Shown here piece by piece: positions 12,210 through 22,444 of a stretch of 64,000 bases of DNA. The notes under the pieces were generated by a model. The model did no database searches. It saw nothing but the letters and a program-made list of their open reading frames with translations, and was not told the DNA's origin. Position numbers and translations under genes: made by a program. Position 1 is the first letter of the stretch; every line of letters starts with the position of its first letter. Source of the stretch: Atopsyche davidsoni (Eukaryota; Arthropoda; Insecta; Trichoptera; Hydrobiosidae); the NCBI GenBank assembly GCA_022113835.1, contig JAILWY010000016.1, positions 933,501-997,500 on the forward strand, in the 5' to 3' direction.

Positions 12210-12810
12210 CTAATCATGAGGATGCACGTGTCCAGGAGTTCCATGTCCAGGGTCATTATCGTGTACTGGAATAAAATAAAATAAATGTAAATATAAAACA
12301 CCTGAATTAGTTTGACTGGTAATAACTTCAAGCAAGAAAATTGCGTGTACAAATTTGAAATATCTCTGATGCTATAATCCTTTATCATTAAACATAATAA
12401 AGATTTAATTGAGTTTGAAGCACTTCATATTAATATAGATACCAGATCTTGAGGCTGCTGCAGGGATGTGACCTTGAACCAACATGACGAGTGACAGGAT
12501 CAAAATGAGGAAAATACCCTTAAACAACAAAATCAATTTTAAATTTAATACAGTGTATAATAAAAAAAAAATTAAATCGGAAAATCTTGATCTAGCCATG
12601 AGAATCATAGTTACTTCATAATAAAGTAAGAGAAATAATATTTTCTTAATTTTTTTTCATAAATTTAACAGCATTGATAAATATATTAACTCCAATCGGG
12701 TTAAAACCATAATTACAAAATACTTGTTAGGAGTACGTTTATTATTTGATAATATTTTTTTTACATTGTAAATAATTAAATTTATATAAAATACTCACGA
12801 ATAACTGCAT
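12210..12810 (-). CDS. 47-residue secreted His-rich peptide (His-rich gene 4)
   Basis: Exons 12799-12810 (MQLF, donor GTGAGT), 12443-12518 (acceptor TGTTTAAG, donor GTATCT) and 12210-12265 (acceptor ATTCCAG) give 47 residues. The leader is GIFLILILSLVMLVQG, followed by HIPAAASRS. The last exon encodes VHDNDPGHGTPGHVHPHD and TAG. PGH and TPGHVH align with genes 2 and 3, and exon phases are identical. The start is M-Q-L-F rather than M-K-F-F. Clearly the same family, more diverged. Confidence 0.78.
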
Positions 12811-12884
12811 TGTTATACTATATATTTTATGCTTATAGTTTGAGCGATCTTCAGATAATGACTGTTCAGCAAAAATTCTTTTAA

Positions 12885-12890
12885 CTTATA
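12885..12890 (-). promoter_or_regulatory. TATA box of His-rich gene 4
   Basis: CTATAAGTT on the minus strand, about 75 bases before the start codon. An initiator-like ACAGTCATT lies about 25 bases downstream. Confidence 0.55.
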
Positions 12891-12899
12891 GAGGGAATG

Positions 12900-14280
12900 T
12901 TAATTGATTGAACAGGTAATAAAACTTAAATGGCTTTAATTTAAATCTGCTTTTTTTAAACACCTTGATTTTGAATTGTTCACGGTGCTTACTTTTTAGA
13001 TTATGTTAATTCCTGAAAGTAATATCGGCCAATCAATTGAAATTGTTTGTTGCTAAAAATAACTGAAATTAAAATATTTAATTTCACAGGCCAGTGGTGT
13101 TAAACCTCTGACATTTTGTCTGACACTCTGAATTTTTTCAGTTGTAAATTTGTACTTACAAAACATATTTTTAACGAAAATATTACATAATAATCTATCG
13201 TTTATTCTATATGTTATTCATGCATAAAACTATTGAATTTAAGTTTAATTGACATAATATAATATGAAAATACGCGCGAATGACAACTGTGACTAATTAT
13301 AATTTAAAGTGAAATTGATAAAGACACTGAGTATGTTTATATAATTTTGTAAAAAAGTACGAAAAAAATTATTAATTTTATAAAAGGATAAGCTACAAAC
13401 TAGATTTAAAATGATCAAATAAAAAAATATATATTTGTTCAGAAATATAATATGAAATCTATGCGCAATGCTTTCTATAAAAAAGCACATTTTTGATGAT
13501 TAATCCTATAAAATTAAAATCGACAAACAAACAAAAATATATCAGATTTCTTTACAATATAAATTTTATATTATACTCTATTATAAACAGAATATATAAA
13601 ATTCTTAAAAAGTCTGTTTTGAAGTTATTTTTCTGGTTAAGTTCTAGATTTTACTAGTTTATCGTACGATTTTTTTATTTACATGTACCAGTCGAGTAAA
13701 ATGACTGAAAAACAGATATAATGTATGTCACAAACATTTGGAATTCATGGAAATGATAGCTTAAATTACATGATAATAAATTTTAAATATTTGTGATAAT
13801 TTTTGAGGTCAAAGTTGACCGAAGTGCTTGCATATTTGGTATCACATTAATAATATTCGGTATCACAAGGTAGATAAATGGATCTTAATTATTATAATAA
13901 GCAGCTATTTATCTTGTAGTTCTTTATCACTCTCTAATAAAAATGAAGGCCAAAAAAACAATATTTTAAAGATTGTAAATAGAATTTTATTTAATTAAGT
14001 ACATTTTTATTTCAATGATCATTTTATTTTGTTTGAGTACAAATAATCATCATGTATGGATAACCACAATGATGTGGGTTCGAATCCAATTATTTATTTT
14101 GAGGTTTTTCGGTATAAACACCACATACTAAATTTAATAAAAACACTGCGAGGGTAATTCATAATTGATAAATCAAAAAAAAATAATAGGCATATATGTA
14201 AAAATAATATTTTATATATTTGACACAAATTAGAAGTACAGTCAAAATGTTTTATTGTATCAATATTTAAAAAAATTACC
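12900..14280. other. no gene seen
   Basis: AT-rich intergenic DNA. A tRNA box-B-like GTGGGTTCGAATCC at about 14076 suggests a SINE scrap. No supported exon. Confidence 0.4.
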
Positions 14281-14287
14281 AAATCAT

Positions 14288-14482
14288 CAAATATTTTTTT
14301 TAATAAAATACTCGAGTGATTTTCCACATGTTCGTTTTTTATTTGTGACCGGTTTCAACAGCCTTTCACGTTGGCATTAACAAGGAGAGAAACGAATAAT
14401 AAAAAACGAACATATGGAAAATCACTCAAGTGTTTTATTCAAAAAAATATTAAAATGGATTTCCACCAAGTACTCTCTGGAC
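14288..14482. repeat. foldback MITE (copy 6)
   Basis: Two complementary arms around TTTCACGTTGGCATTA: left AAAATACTCGAGTGATTTTC to TTTATTTGTGACCGG, right AAAAACGAACATATGG to TCCACCAAGTACTCTCTGGA. The left outer arm is degraded. Confidence 0.7.
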
Positions 14483-14726
14483 TCGTATCAGTGTAATTTT
14501 TTCCGTCGTTTCATGGGTGAGGCTTCTGCTGCGTGTGCTCGCAATAAGGTTTAATTTGTTCTTGGGTGCGTTAAGATATTGATCTTCAAAAACTTCGCTC
14601 CCAGTACTTGGATCATTTTCAGGGATATATTTAATCCTTGAGGATGGCCCCAGTACCAGAAATCTAGTCTAGTGTATTTGGCTTTATCGGCGAAACAGGA
14701 AGATTTGTATCACCGTGGGGTTGTGT

Positions 14727-14951
14727 TTAGGGTTGGGTTGGTGAGGGGAGGGGGATTGTGGCTTTTGGCCTTATGTGGAGGCAGTCTTCGAGGTTGAACA
14801 CGAAGAAGGTGTTGATTGAGGGGTTTGGAACTAAGTGGGTGGAGATTTGGAAGGAGTGTGCGAGGTCGATGACGACCTCTTGGATTGTTTGCCCCAGAAA
14901 TGAAACGTAGGAAGATCGAGAAGATTCAGGGTGCTTAGATTGGTTTATCAT
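14727..14951 (-). pseudogene. Jockey-like retrotransposon C-terminal fragment
   Basis: The open stretch contains HLVPNPSINTFFVFNLEDCL. This matches a second copy read at about 18840-18930 (YLVPNPSISSLLEYNLEDYL), which lies just downstream of recognisable reverse transcriptase sequence. It is therefore probably the 3' tail of a Jockey-clade non-LTR element, cut off from its body. Confidence 0.5.
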
Positions 14952-14954
14952 TTT

Positions 14955-17200
14955 CTACTTGGTCTTAACAAGAGAGAGAAGTTTTTCTTTGATGGTCGAG
15001 TTGCCGCCGGGATGTTGATTGTCGCGTGCGTGGTCGTGCTTGGAGGCGTGGCGGTGCTTTTTTCCGTGCTCGTGCTTCTTCCTGTCGTGCTCGTCGTGCT
15101 TGTCGCGTTCGGCGCGCCCGCCGCTCCCTGGAAGTCAGTGATGGCCATCGAAAAATTATTAAAAATATCCAAATACAGTCAGAGGAAAATTACAATGGGC
15201 ACATGGAACGAAAGGTACACGAGCTCTCCGCAAGATGTTCTTTGATTCTGTTACGGACGCCGCTGTATACAGGAATACCTGCAGGATTAGCTTTGAATCA
15301 ACCCAGTTCTTAACGGGTCATGGAGCGATGAGAAGTTATCTCCGCAGGTTCCACTTGACACATGGCCTTGTGATGATATTACTCCACAAACAGTGATCCA
15401 CCTTGTGGGTTGATGCCCCAATTTTCGTCTTCAGAGAGCCAATGCCGACAGGAGGGCCTGTGCCTGGATGACTTGAAGTCAGTGGCGAGACACCCACAGT
15501 TGATGAAGTCACTGGATGGCTTCTTGAAGCGTGTCATCGGAACCATAAAGAAGATAAACCAGGGGGTGTAGCTTCAGTCACTCCCATATATAGGACAATT
15601 CGACCGACTAGTTTGGAAAGATTCCCCAAATTGTGATAACAAACCTTGTACATAACAAGCAAGGTACCAAACCTATATAAAAAAAAATAAAAAAAATAGA
15701 AGGTCTCGGCGACCATGGCGACAGTTTTTGGTTGATCACGATGAAATTTCAAACGTTTCCGGTACCGGTTTTACATTTGTGACAAGCTTGATTTTCAGAT
15801 TCACCAAATATAATGTTGTCTCAGTTATTTATGGAATCTAGACGTAGACACGTGAAATGTATAAACTTTTTATAAGAAAATATTTTAAATGCCATGAGTT
15901 GACCGCGACACGCAAAGAAAGAGAACTCCTGATGATGGTATAAAAAAAAAACGTATGGTGTCTTATTTTGGTCATATATTTTTAAATAATATATATTGCC
16001 TACTACAGTTAATTTTCCAAGGAAACTAACATGAATGCGGAGATAATTACAAATATATGTTCAGTGAAATGGTTACCAACCTCATCTGAGGAGAGGCACT
16101 TGAGATGAAGAACCTAATAAGTAAGTTTATTTAGTTATGTAATATGGAACCAACAAGAAGTTAAGTAAGCCAAATTATTTTTTCTGGTCACAAAAACAGC
16201 TTTTATTTAGGGGTAGCCACTGTACTATTTTAGATCAATTCAAAACATCTAATTCTTTGTAGGTACTCACCATTTTCAGTAATTTTTTTCAGGACAGTTT
16301 TGGCAACAATTTTCGTTTTTCCTATCGTTTCAGATTCGGTCACATTTTTAACTAACTGAGCACCCGAGCCAGACATCATCAGCACGACAAGTATGAGGAT
16401 TCCCTGAAAATTTATATTTAAATATAAAACCACGTATATGTGTTAATATTTGTTATTTTGATATCATTTTATATAAAAAAAATTAACGCACAATAGTTGT
16501 GACAACATTTTCACATAGCTCAATTTTCAATAGATTACAATATTTTTTTGTTTATGAGTACTTGAGAGTACAAGGCTGTCGTGAATGCATTCATTGTTAC
16601 AATAAAAGCTTTATTTTAATCACTAATGAGGCTAAAAGGTATAAATTAGTGTAAATAGCTTTCACCGCTTTTAGGCAACATTGTTATTTTAAAACTGTTA
16701 TTCAAATAAGTTTAAACTAAAAAAGTAGTAATTATTAAATGTTATTTGTGGTAATAAATTAATACATTTTTTTCGGACGAAGCCTCGAGTTTTGGATACC
16801 TTTTACGAAATATATATTTTTTCAATATAATCAAGTCTTACAGATACATTTATATAACATAATTTAAGGGTCATTCAATACTTTTTATATTGAAAATAAA
16901 TCAGATTAGCAATTTATATTCAATATATTTTATGTGCATTGATTAATAATGACTCGATTGTTAAGTTATTCTTAGAAAACCGCTAAGTTATTTTTTGCCC
17001 ACTATTAACTTGCACGGGGATTTCCTCATCGAATCGTAAAAAGGAAATTACAAAATAACCTGTTTGTGTAAAAACCACATATTATTAAAATATTTAAGGA
17101 TAGATTATTGAGTTATTTTTAACATTTACTTTATTTATAAATCACGACGATAATATAAAATATAATGTAGATTCAAATAGGTACTTACTATATATTGCAT
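14955..17200 (-). CDS. 105-residue secreted Lys/His-rich protein (His-rich gene 5)
   Basis: Exons 17189-17200 (MQYI, donor GTAAGT), 16271-16403 (acceptor TTTTCAG, donor GTGAGTACC) and 14955-15127 (acceptor CTGACTTCCAG) join at phases 0 and 1, the architecture of the other five genes. Exon 2 encodes a leader GILILVVLMMSGSGAQ, almost the same as gene 3, then a Lys/Thr-rich segment. Exon 3 encodes about 56 residues dominated by His, Lys, Asp and Arg (DKHDEHDRKKHEHGKKHRH) and ends LVKTK-stop. It is the most basic and longest of the set. Exon 3 is much more GC-rich than its flanks. Intron 2 carries a non-LTR retrotransposon fragment. Confidence 0.7.
15190..15545 (+). pseudogene. non-LTR retrotransposon C-terminal remnant
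   Basis: The plus strand reads FLTGHGAMRSYLRRF, the motif typical of the C-terminal end of Jockey/R1-type ORF2 (usually FLTGHG..YL.RF). It then breaks at stops and shifts. It sits in intron 2 of His-rich gene 5 on the opposite strand. Confidence 0.55.
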
Positions 17201-17275
17201 GACGAATAGTTTATTATTATAATATAACTGACTGAGATAGCAAAACCATCTGTCGTTCGAGAAGAATTTTAGTTA

Positions 17276-17283
17276 CTTATATA
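17276..17283 (-). promoter_or_regulatory. TATA box of His-rich gene 5
   Basis: TATATAAG on the minus strand, about 75 bases before the start codon, a spacing similar to genes 2 and 4. Confidence 0.6.
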
Positions 17284-17299
17284 AGCTTAAAGTACTTAC

Positions 17300-18770
17300 T
17301 CGATCCAATAGACCGTTAAATCGAGTAAAAAATCTACAATAATCAAGTTCAACTAAAAAATCTGAATAAAAAACCGATTGTTGATAAAGTACTTGTGTTA
17401 ACTTTTCAGGATTTTAAGGACTGATTATCGAAAACAAAGTATAAGGCAGTTTAGAATTATAACTATACACGATATCTGATATGAAATATTGATATACTCA
17501 ATACTTTTAATAAAAAGTATTTGATGAAATTCCATTTTGATATTTTTAAACAAAAAATCTTTATGGGATATTTTCCACGTTTCTATTTTTTATTATGACT
17601 GGTTTCGCTAATTTGTCCCATTGGTATTTTCAAACGTAGTTATTTGATTTTTTTATTTCAAATATCATCATATATTTGTACAAAAAATGCATATTAATTT
17701 TCTCTCTTATTATAATAAACTTATACTTAAATTATATTTAAAATTTATAATACTCACTTCTATTTTTTTTGGTTTTTGGTATGCTTACAACGATTTAAAA
17801 AAATGATATTTTAAAAAGGATTATTTAATGAAGTATAGATTAGATTTTTTTGTTGTTGAAAGAATAAAGTAAATAAATTTTTAAGATTTTTAGATAAAGT
17901 ATAATAATTATATAGATTATATGTTAAATATTTTATTCTTGTTTTGATCCATATTGATTAAAATATTTTTTTTAAACAAATAATGAAATTGATGTTTTGT
18001 AGAGAAGTCCTTCTTGTTTTTCTTGTAAAATAACTATGACCTTAATAGATTGAACAAAAAGTCATTTTGATAAAAAATGTTAAATATACTAAAAATTTAA
18101 GTAAAATGTACTTTACAGCCTTTTTTGGATTATTTTTGACACAATTTTTTACTACTTACTTTTTAATTTTGTTTGTGTTTCTTAAAGGAAATTTACGAAT
18201 ACGTCTATTGACCATTATATTTGAAAATATTGAACGGAACTTTCAAGAGGAAGGCAGGTAAACAAGTGTGCATACCACTGAACCACGAGGTGGTATTGAC
18301 TGGTTATTACAGCCTTATATGCCACAATATAGAAGAAAACCTATATTTGTATAGTTTTTTGTGTTTAATTCCTAGAGAGTATTAATAATTATAATGGTTC
18401 GGTCGCCGAAGGTTGGGGTTCCGCTAGGCCGGTCTGGAGGATTATGTCGATTATAAACCGTAGGATGCTTCCAGTTGCCTTCACGTCTCAGCGGACCAAT
18501 GAAAAATATGACCTTATCACAGTGATTATAAGTATAAATGCAATGCAATTGCACCAAAATAACAACTAATTAAAATATAATTTACTCAATGGCGCTCTCG
18601 TGAAACTACCAGAAAATCCTTGTATTTTCTATTGTATTTTATTTTTATATCTATTCCAGGATATAAAGGAATTCATTAAAAATAAAATAACAATTCAAAT
18701 AAAGGGTCCATTGACACGGTAATGTGAAATACCAGAAAGTAGATGAGCAAATAATTGGCCGAGAGAACAC
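17300..18770. other. no gene; one MITE remnant
   Basis: AT-rich intergenic DNA. A degraded foldback MITE copy lies at about 17500-17632. GC-richer DNA at about 18390-18510 is unassigned. Confidence 0.4.
17500..17632. repeat. foldback MITE, degraded (copy 7)
   Basis: Diverged left arm with AAATTCCATTTTGATATTTT, a TTTTCCACGT block and GACTGGTTTCGC. The right arm was not found. Confidence 0.5.
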
Positions 18771-18779
18771 TTGTCTTGT

Positions 18780-19895
18780 ATTTCTGGCTTTTTTGGCGGA
18801 ATAGGAGAAGTGTATAATAGATTTTTTGAAGAGGTAGTCCTCGAGGTTATACTCGAGGAGGGAACTGATCGATGGGTTTGGGACTAAGTATCTTACTTTG
18901 GATGACCTGGAGAGGCTTGTGCCTCTCTGGTGGGATGTATCCCCAGATGGGGCAGGTGTAGGTTAGTATTGGACGGATCGTGGTTTTCAGGAGGAGGATT
19001 TTATTGGAGGGAGAAAGATTGCTCTTGTTGTAAAGGAGTGGGGAGAGAATTCCGGTGCCGCTCTTGCTATGCTGGCGGTAACCTTGATGTGTGGGGTCCA
19101 GGAGAGTTTCCGGTCAAGGGTGAGTCCGAGGTACTGGGGCGTTTTTCTCCAGGGTATTGGTTTGTTGTCTAGAGTGATGTTGTCTTTTGGCCTCGTGCCT
19201 CGCTTTTGGAGGGGTTTCTTTTTATTCTCCATTCCTCGAACCAGGAGCTCACTGCGTCTAGTGAGGACTGCTGTGGCAGGTTAGCTCGACCTCGCCAGAA
19301 TGGCAGTGTCGTCTGCGTATAGGGCTATAATTGTGTTCGGGAGGGTGAGTATTGGTATGTCCGCAGTGTAGATGTTGAATAGCTGCGGAGATAGGATAAA
19401 ACCTTGGAGGACCCCGACAGTCATACGTCTACTCCAGGGAGTTGTGCTTGATTTTAGAGGAGCGGTTGGAGAGGTAGGAGTGGATTATCTGTATGACGTG
19501 GGAAGAGTAGCCGAAGGTGTGAAGCTTGGTGAGGAGACCTTGTCGAATGCCTTCGTGACATCCAGAAAGACCGCACAAGTTGTCTCTCTCTCTTGCCAAA
19601 GTCGTCGCAAATATACTCCACCACTCTGAGGAGTTGGTGGGTGGTTGCGTGTGCTGTTTGTCTGGGAGAATTTTAAGGCTTGCAATGTGCCTGAGCAAGA
19701 TCCTTTCGAAGAATTTTCCCAGGTTGGAGATAAGGCTGATGGGTCTCAAGAGAACACCCGAATTGATGAATATATGTTCATCGAGACTGCGGAGAGGTAC
19801 TCGGATAAGAATAATAATATTTAGTTTTATTATTATAAGTACATTTGCACCGTCCACAGTTATCGAACTATTACGGAGCATGGAGTAACCCAACC
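18780..19895 (-). pseudogene. Jockey-like non-LTR reverse transcriptase, broken
   Basis: Minus-strand segments in several frames read as a reverse transcriptase. LISNLGKFFERILLRHI is the start of the RT core and FLDVTKAFDKV is the conserved metal-binding region A. FGYSSHVIQIIHSYLSNRSS is a downstream RT motif, YLGLTLDRKLSWTPHI is typical of the Jockey clade, and a C-terminal LVPNPSISSLLEY follows. Stops and shifts separate them, so the element is dead. The catalytic YxDD box was not found intact: this part reads as SVYADDTAIL-like on the minus strand near 19300, but I did not resolve it. Confidence 0.75.
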
Positions 19896-19899
19896 TCTG

Positions 19900-20690
19900 A
19901 TACTGCTATCGCAATGATTCGGGTTCGTTGCTGCGATAGGGGCACGGCGTGCGGGGCCGGTCTCTTCCACGTACGCGCGAGGAGGTTATCTTCAGCAGAT
20001 ACTGTGGTCTTCACAGATACCCCCCACATTTGTGCAAGAGCCAAACAAATGATAAATTAAAATCGACCTCCATTTTGAGTGTGCAATATTTGAGCAATAG
20101 ATTTAAATAATAAATAAAAAAACGTTTATTTTCCTATAAGAAATCTGTGAAGAATCGCTCTATTTTTGACAGAAAGTACATAGTAAAAAAATTGTTTTAA
20201 TATTTTTTTATTTATAATAATTATTTTGTGATGTTTCCACTTTTTATTTATTGGCACGACTAGTTTTTCCAACCTGCATAGACTCTGCTTAGATGTTGCA
20301 AAACTAAATTAAAAATCGCATTAATAAATAAAAAGTCATGATATATCTATCGATGTAAAAAAAAAACTAATTCACATAGTCAATTCCTAAACTTTGTGGA
20401 AATAATCAAGTTTCTACTCTTGAGGTATCAACATTTTGTTTAGTATTGGGTAGAAGTAGAGACGTGACAAAGTCGACGTCTATTGCATGACATGTTATTA
20501 GACATGTCACATCAAAAAAACGTATCATAGTCACAGCGTATTAGAACTGAATCACATTTAGAATCACAGAATTTAAAACATTCTGCGGTTAGAATATTTT
20601 ATAACTTTAACAATAGCGCCAATGACTCGTTAACAAATCAGTTATTACTTATAAAACTTATTAAGAATGCAGTAATCAAAATTCTTGGTA
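19900..20690. other. GC-rich patch then AT-rich spacer
   Basis: About 19900-20050 is GC-rich and probably belongs to the upstream part of the retroelement. About 20160-20285 is a degraded MITE copy. The rest is AT-rich with nothing supported. Confidence 0.35.
20160..20285. repeat. foldback MITE, degraded (copy 8)
   Basis: TATTTTTGACAGAAAGTACA, then TTTAATATTTTTTTATTTAT and a diverged GGCACGACTAGTTTTTCCAA in place of GACCGGTTTCGCCAA. Only the left half is recognisable. Confidence 0.45.
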
Positions 20691-20903
20691 CATATATTGT
20701 ATAAAGGCATTCAAGTTAACCGATGATTGTTATTTAATATTTAAGTAATCGATTCAAAGAAACAGCCAGAAAATCAATAAAAATATTTTTCTAGGGTTTA
20801 ATCATGTATTTGTATTATGGGATGGTATAGTGAATATATTTTCCTCAACCTTTTTACTTTCAGGTAATTCCAATTGATAATGTACTCGTATAATTACCTG
20901 TAA

Positions 20904-21116
20904 ATGTTAGTAATCCTTTGTTTAATCTCAACTGCATATTTACCACGAGATAGTGCCCTTACAAAACCACCACAAGATTCAATAAGAGAAAAATGTGGCC
21001 GATCTCAACAGCCTTTTTTCCTTGGGAGGGTTCAGGTGGTCACAGTGTTTAGGCAAAAATCATCTCTAGACCTATTCAACTTTTATTTGGTTATTGTGGG
21101 TATTTGTTATGAATAA
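20904..21116 (+). CDS. possible 70-residue secreted protein
   Basis: ATG at 20904 opens a 70-residue frame starting MLVILCLISTAYLPRDSA, a plausible signal peptide. A basic, Gln-rich segment follows, ending near LDLFNFYLVIVGICYE-stop. A TATAAAGG at about 20699 lies upstream, an acceptor-like TTTTTACTTTCAG ends just before the ATG, and AATAAA overlaps the 3' end at about 21113. These are suggestive, but the frame is short, uORFs precede it and no family is recognised. It could be a chance frame. Confidence 0.3.
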   Translation: MLVILCLISTAYLPRDSALTKPPQDSIREKCGRSQQPFFLGRVQVVTVFRQKSSLDLFNFYLVIVGICYE

Positions 21117-21396
21117 ATACCAACAAGCTTGGTTGTTATTATGAATAGTTTAGGTTGAAAATTTAAACAATCCGAAGATGTCTCCAAATCCATGAGCGAA
21201 ACGTGGGAACGTAGGGTTTTCACTCTAAGAGAGTTAGAGCGGTTTAAAATTTAGTTTTTCGTTAATTCTTTGAGTGTGAAAGTGCAGTGGGGTGTTCGGA
21301 TAATAGGGAATATAAGTTAATAAAATTCCGTGGTTTGATTAATGCTAATTTATTTAAGAGTCATATCGATGGGGAAGCTTTGGTGGGGGTTGGGGC

Positions 21397-22366
21397 TTAA
21401 TGGTGTCCATGCTGCTGGCCGTGGTGTTCCTGGCCGTGGTGCTCCTGGCCGTGGTGGCCGTGCTGCTCGTGTCCGTGCTGCTGGCCGTGGTGAGACTCGT
21501 GGGCGCGGCCGGAGTGGGAATCGTGGTGGGCTCCGTGGGATCCGTGAGCATCATGGTGCTCTGGAAAAAAATATTTATTTTATTTTGCTAGAAACGTCTG
21601 TAGTATACGAGAGTATCAATACAAAAAATTGCTGATTATGACTTAAATGGTTTGAAATATATAAATTCATTGTCACTATAAAATATATGTCGACAGTAAA
21701 TTTCGTAAAAAATACGTGAAATATCTAAGATTATAAATTTTTTAGAATATATCTTCTTTACATAATATGCACAAATAGTCGATTGTGGTGCAGTGCCACC
21801 TAGGATTGAGTAGCTGAAGCTTGAACTCGTTGCTACTCACCGGCGGCGTGTCCATGGGCCTCATGGTGCTGCCCACTGCTCCTGTAGGGCTCTGCGTTGA
21901 CGATCACGGCGAGAGCCAAGAAGGCGGCGACGAACTGTAGAATAAAGTTAACATTAGATATATACTTAAAGCCACCCAATTTAATGTAGAATAGTGATTT
22001 AGTTTATATTTTGAACGGTAGTTAAAAGTTAGACAAGACGCAAACCAATAGAGTTTTCAAACAAATAAAAGTTTCAATAATGGCCCAGAGATGGTGCTAA
22101 TACAAATGTATAAATACATATAAACGGATTTTATCACTATTTTTGTCAATGATACTTCATTGGTTTTTTTATTATTTTAATAAAACGAACATTTGAAAAC
22201 ACATTTTGAACATGTGCTTATGGGAAAATTTGTTTAAATAGTATTGATGTTAAACAAAAAAATAGTATCTAACGAGTTCAATATAAAAAAAATGAAATTT
22301 TACTGTGCAGAAAAAAAAACAAATTAAATGTTATAAAATAAATATTTCACTCACCAGGAACTTCAT
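21397..22366 (-). CDS. 89-residue secreted His-rich protein (His-rich gene 6)
   Basis: Exons 22355-22366 (MKFL, donor GTGAGTGAA), 21841-21934 (acceptor CTACAG, donor GTGAGTAGC) and 21397-21560 (acceptor TTCCAG) join at phases 0 and 1. Exon 2 encodes a leader (FVAAFLALAVIVNAE) and starts the mature chain EPYRSSGQHHEAHGH. Exon 3 encodes HHDAHGSHGAHHDSHSGRAH and then GQQHGHEQHGHHGQEHHGQ-type repeats, ending HGHH-stop. Roughly 40% of the mature chain is His. The YRS after the cleavage site and the C-terminal His pair match gene 1. It is a strong candidate for metal binding or antifungal activity by composition (inference). Confidence 0.82.
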
Positions 22367-22431
22367 GTTTGGTTGATTAGGCTTTGTCGAAATAATTCGG
22401 AAGACTATGCTTTCCTCTCGGATTGGTCGGG

Positions 22432-22439
22432 CTTTTATA
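22432..22439 (-). promoter_or_regulatory. TATA box of His-rich gene 6
   Basis: TATAAAAG on the minus strand, about 68 bases before the start codon; a perfect consensus. Confidence 0.7.
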
Positions 22440-22444
22440 CTCGT

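Noticed and set aside
15026..15313. Plus-strand Arg/Ala-rich frame
   Set aside because: Shadow of the GC-rich last exon of His-rich gene 5 and the retrotransposon fragment.
19372..19888. Plus-strand frames across the Jockey-like region
   Set aside because: Antisense shadows; the minus strand carries the recognisable reverse transcriptase motifs.
21342..21635. Plus-strand Gly/Arg-rich frame
   Set aside because: Antisense of the His-rich gene 6 last exon; its low complexity creates open frames on both strands.
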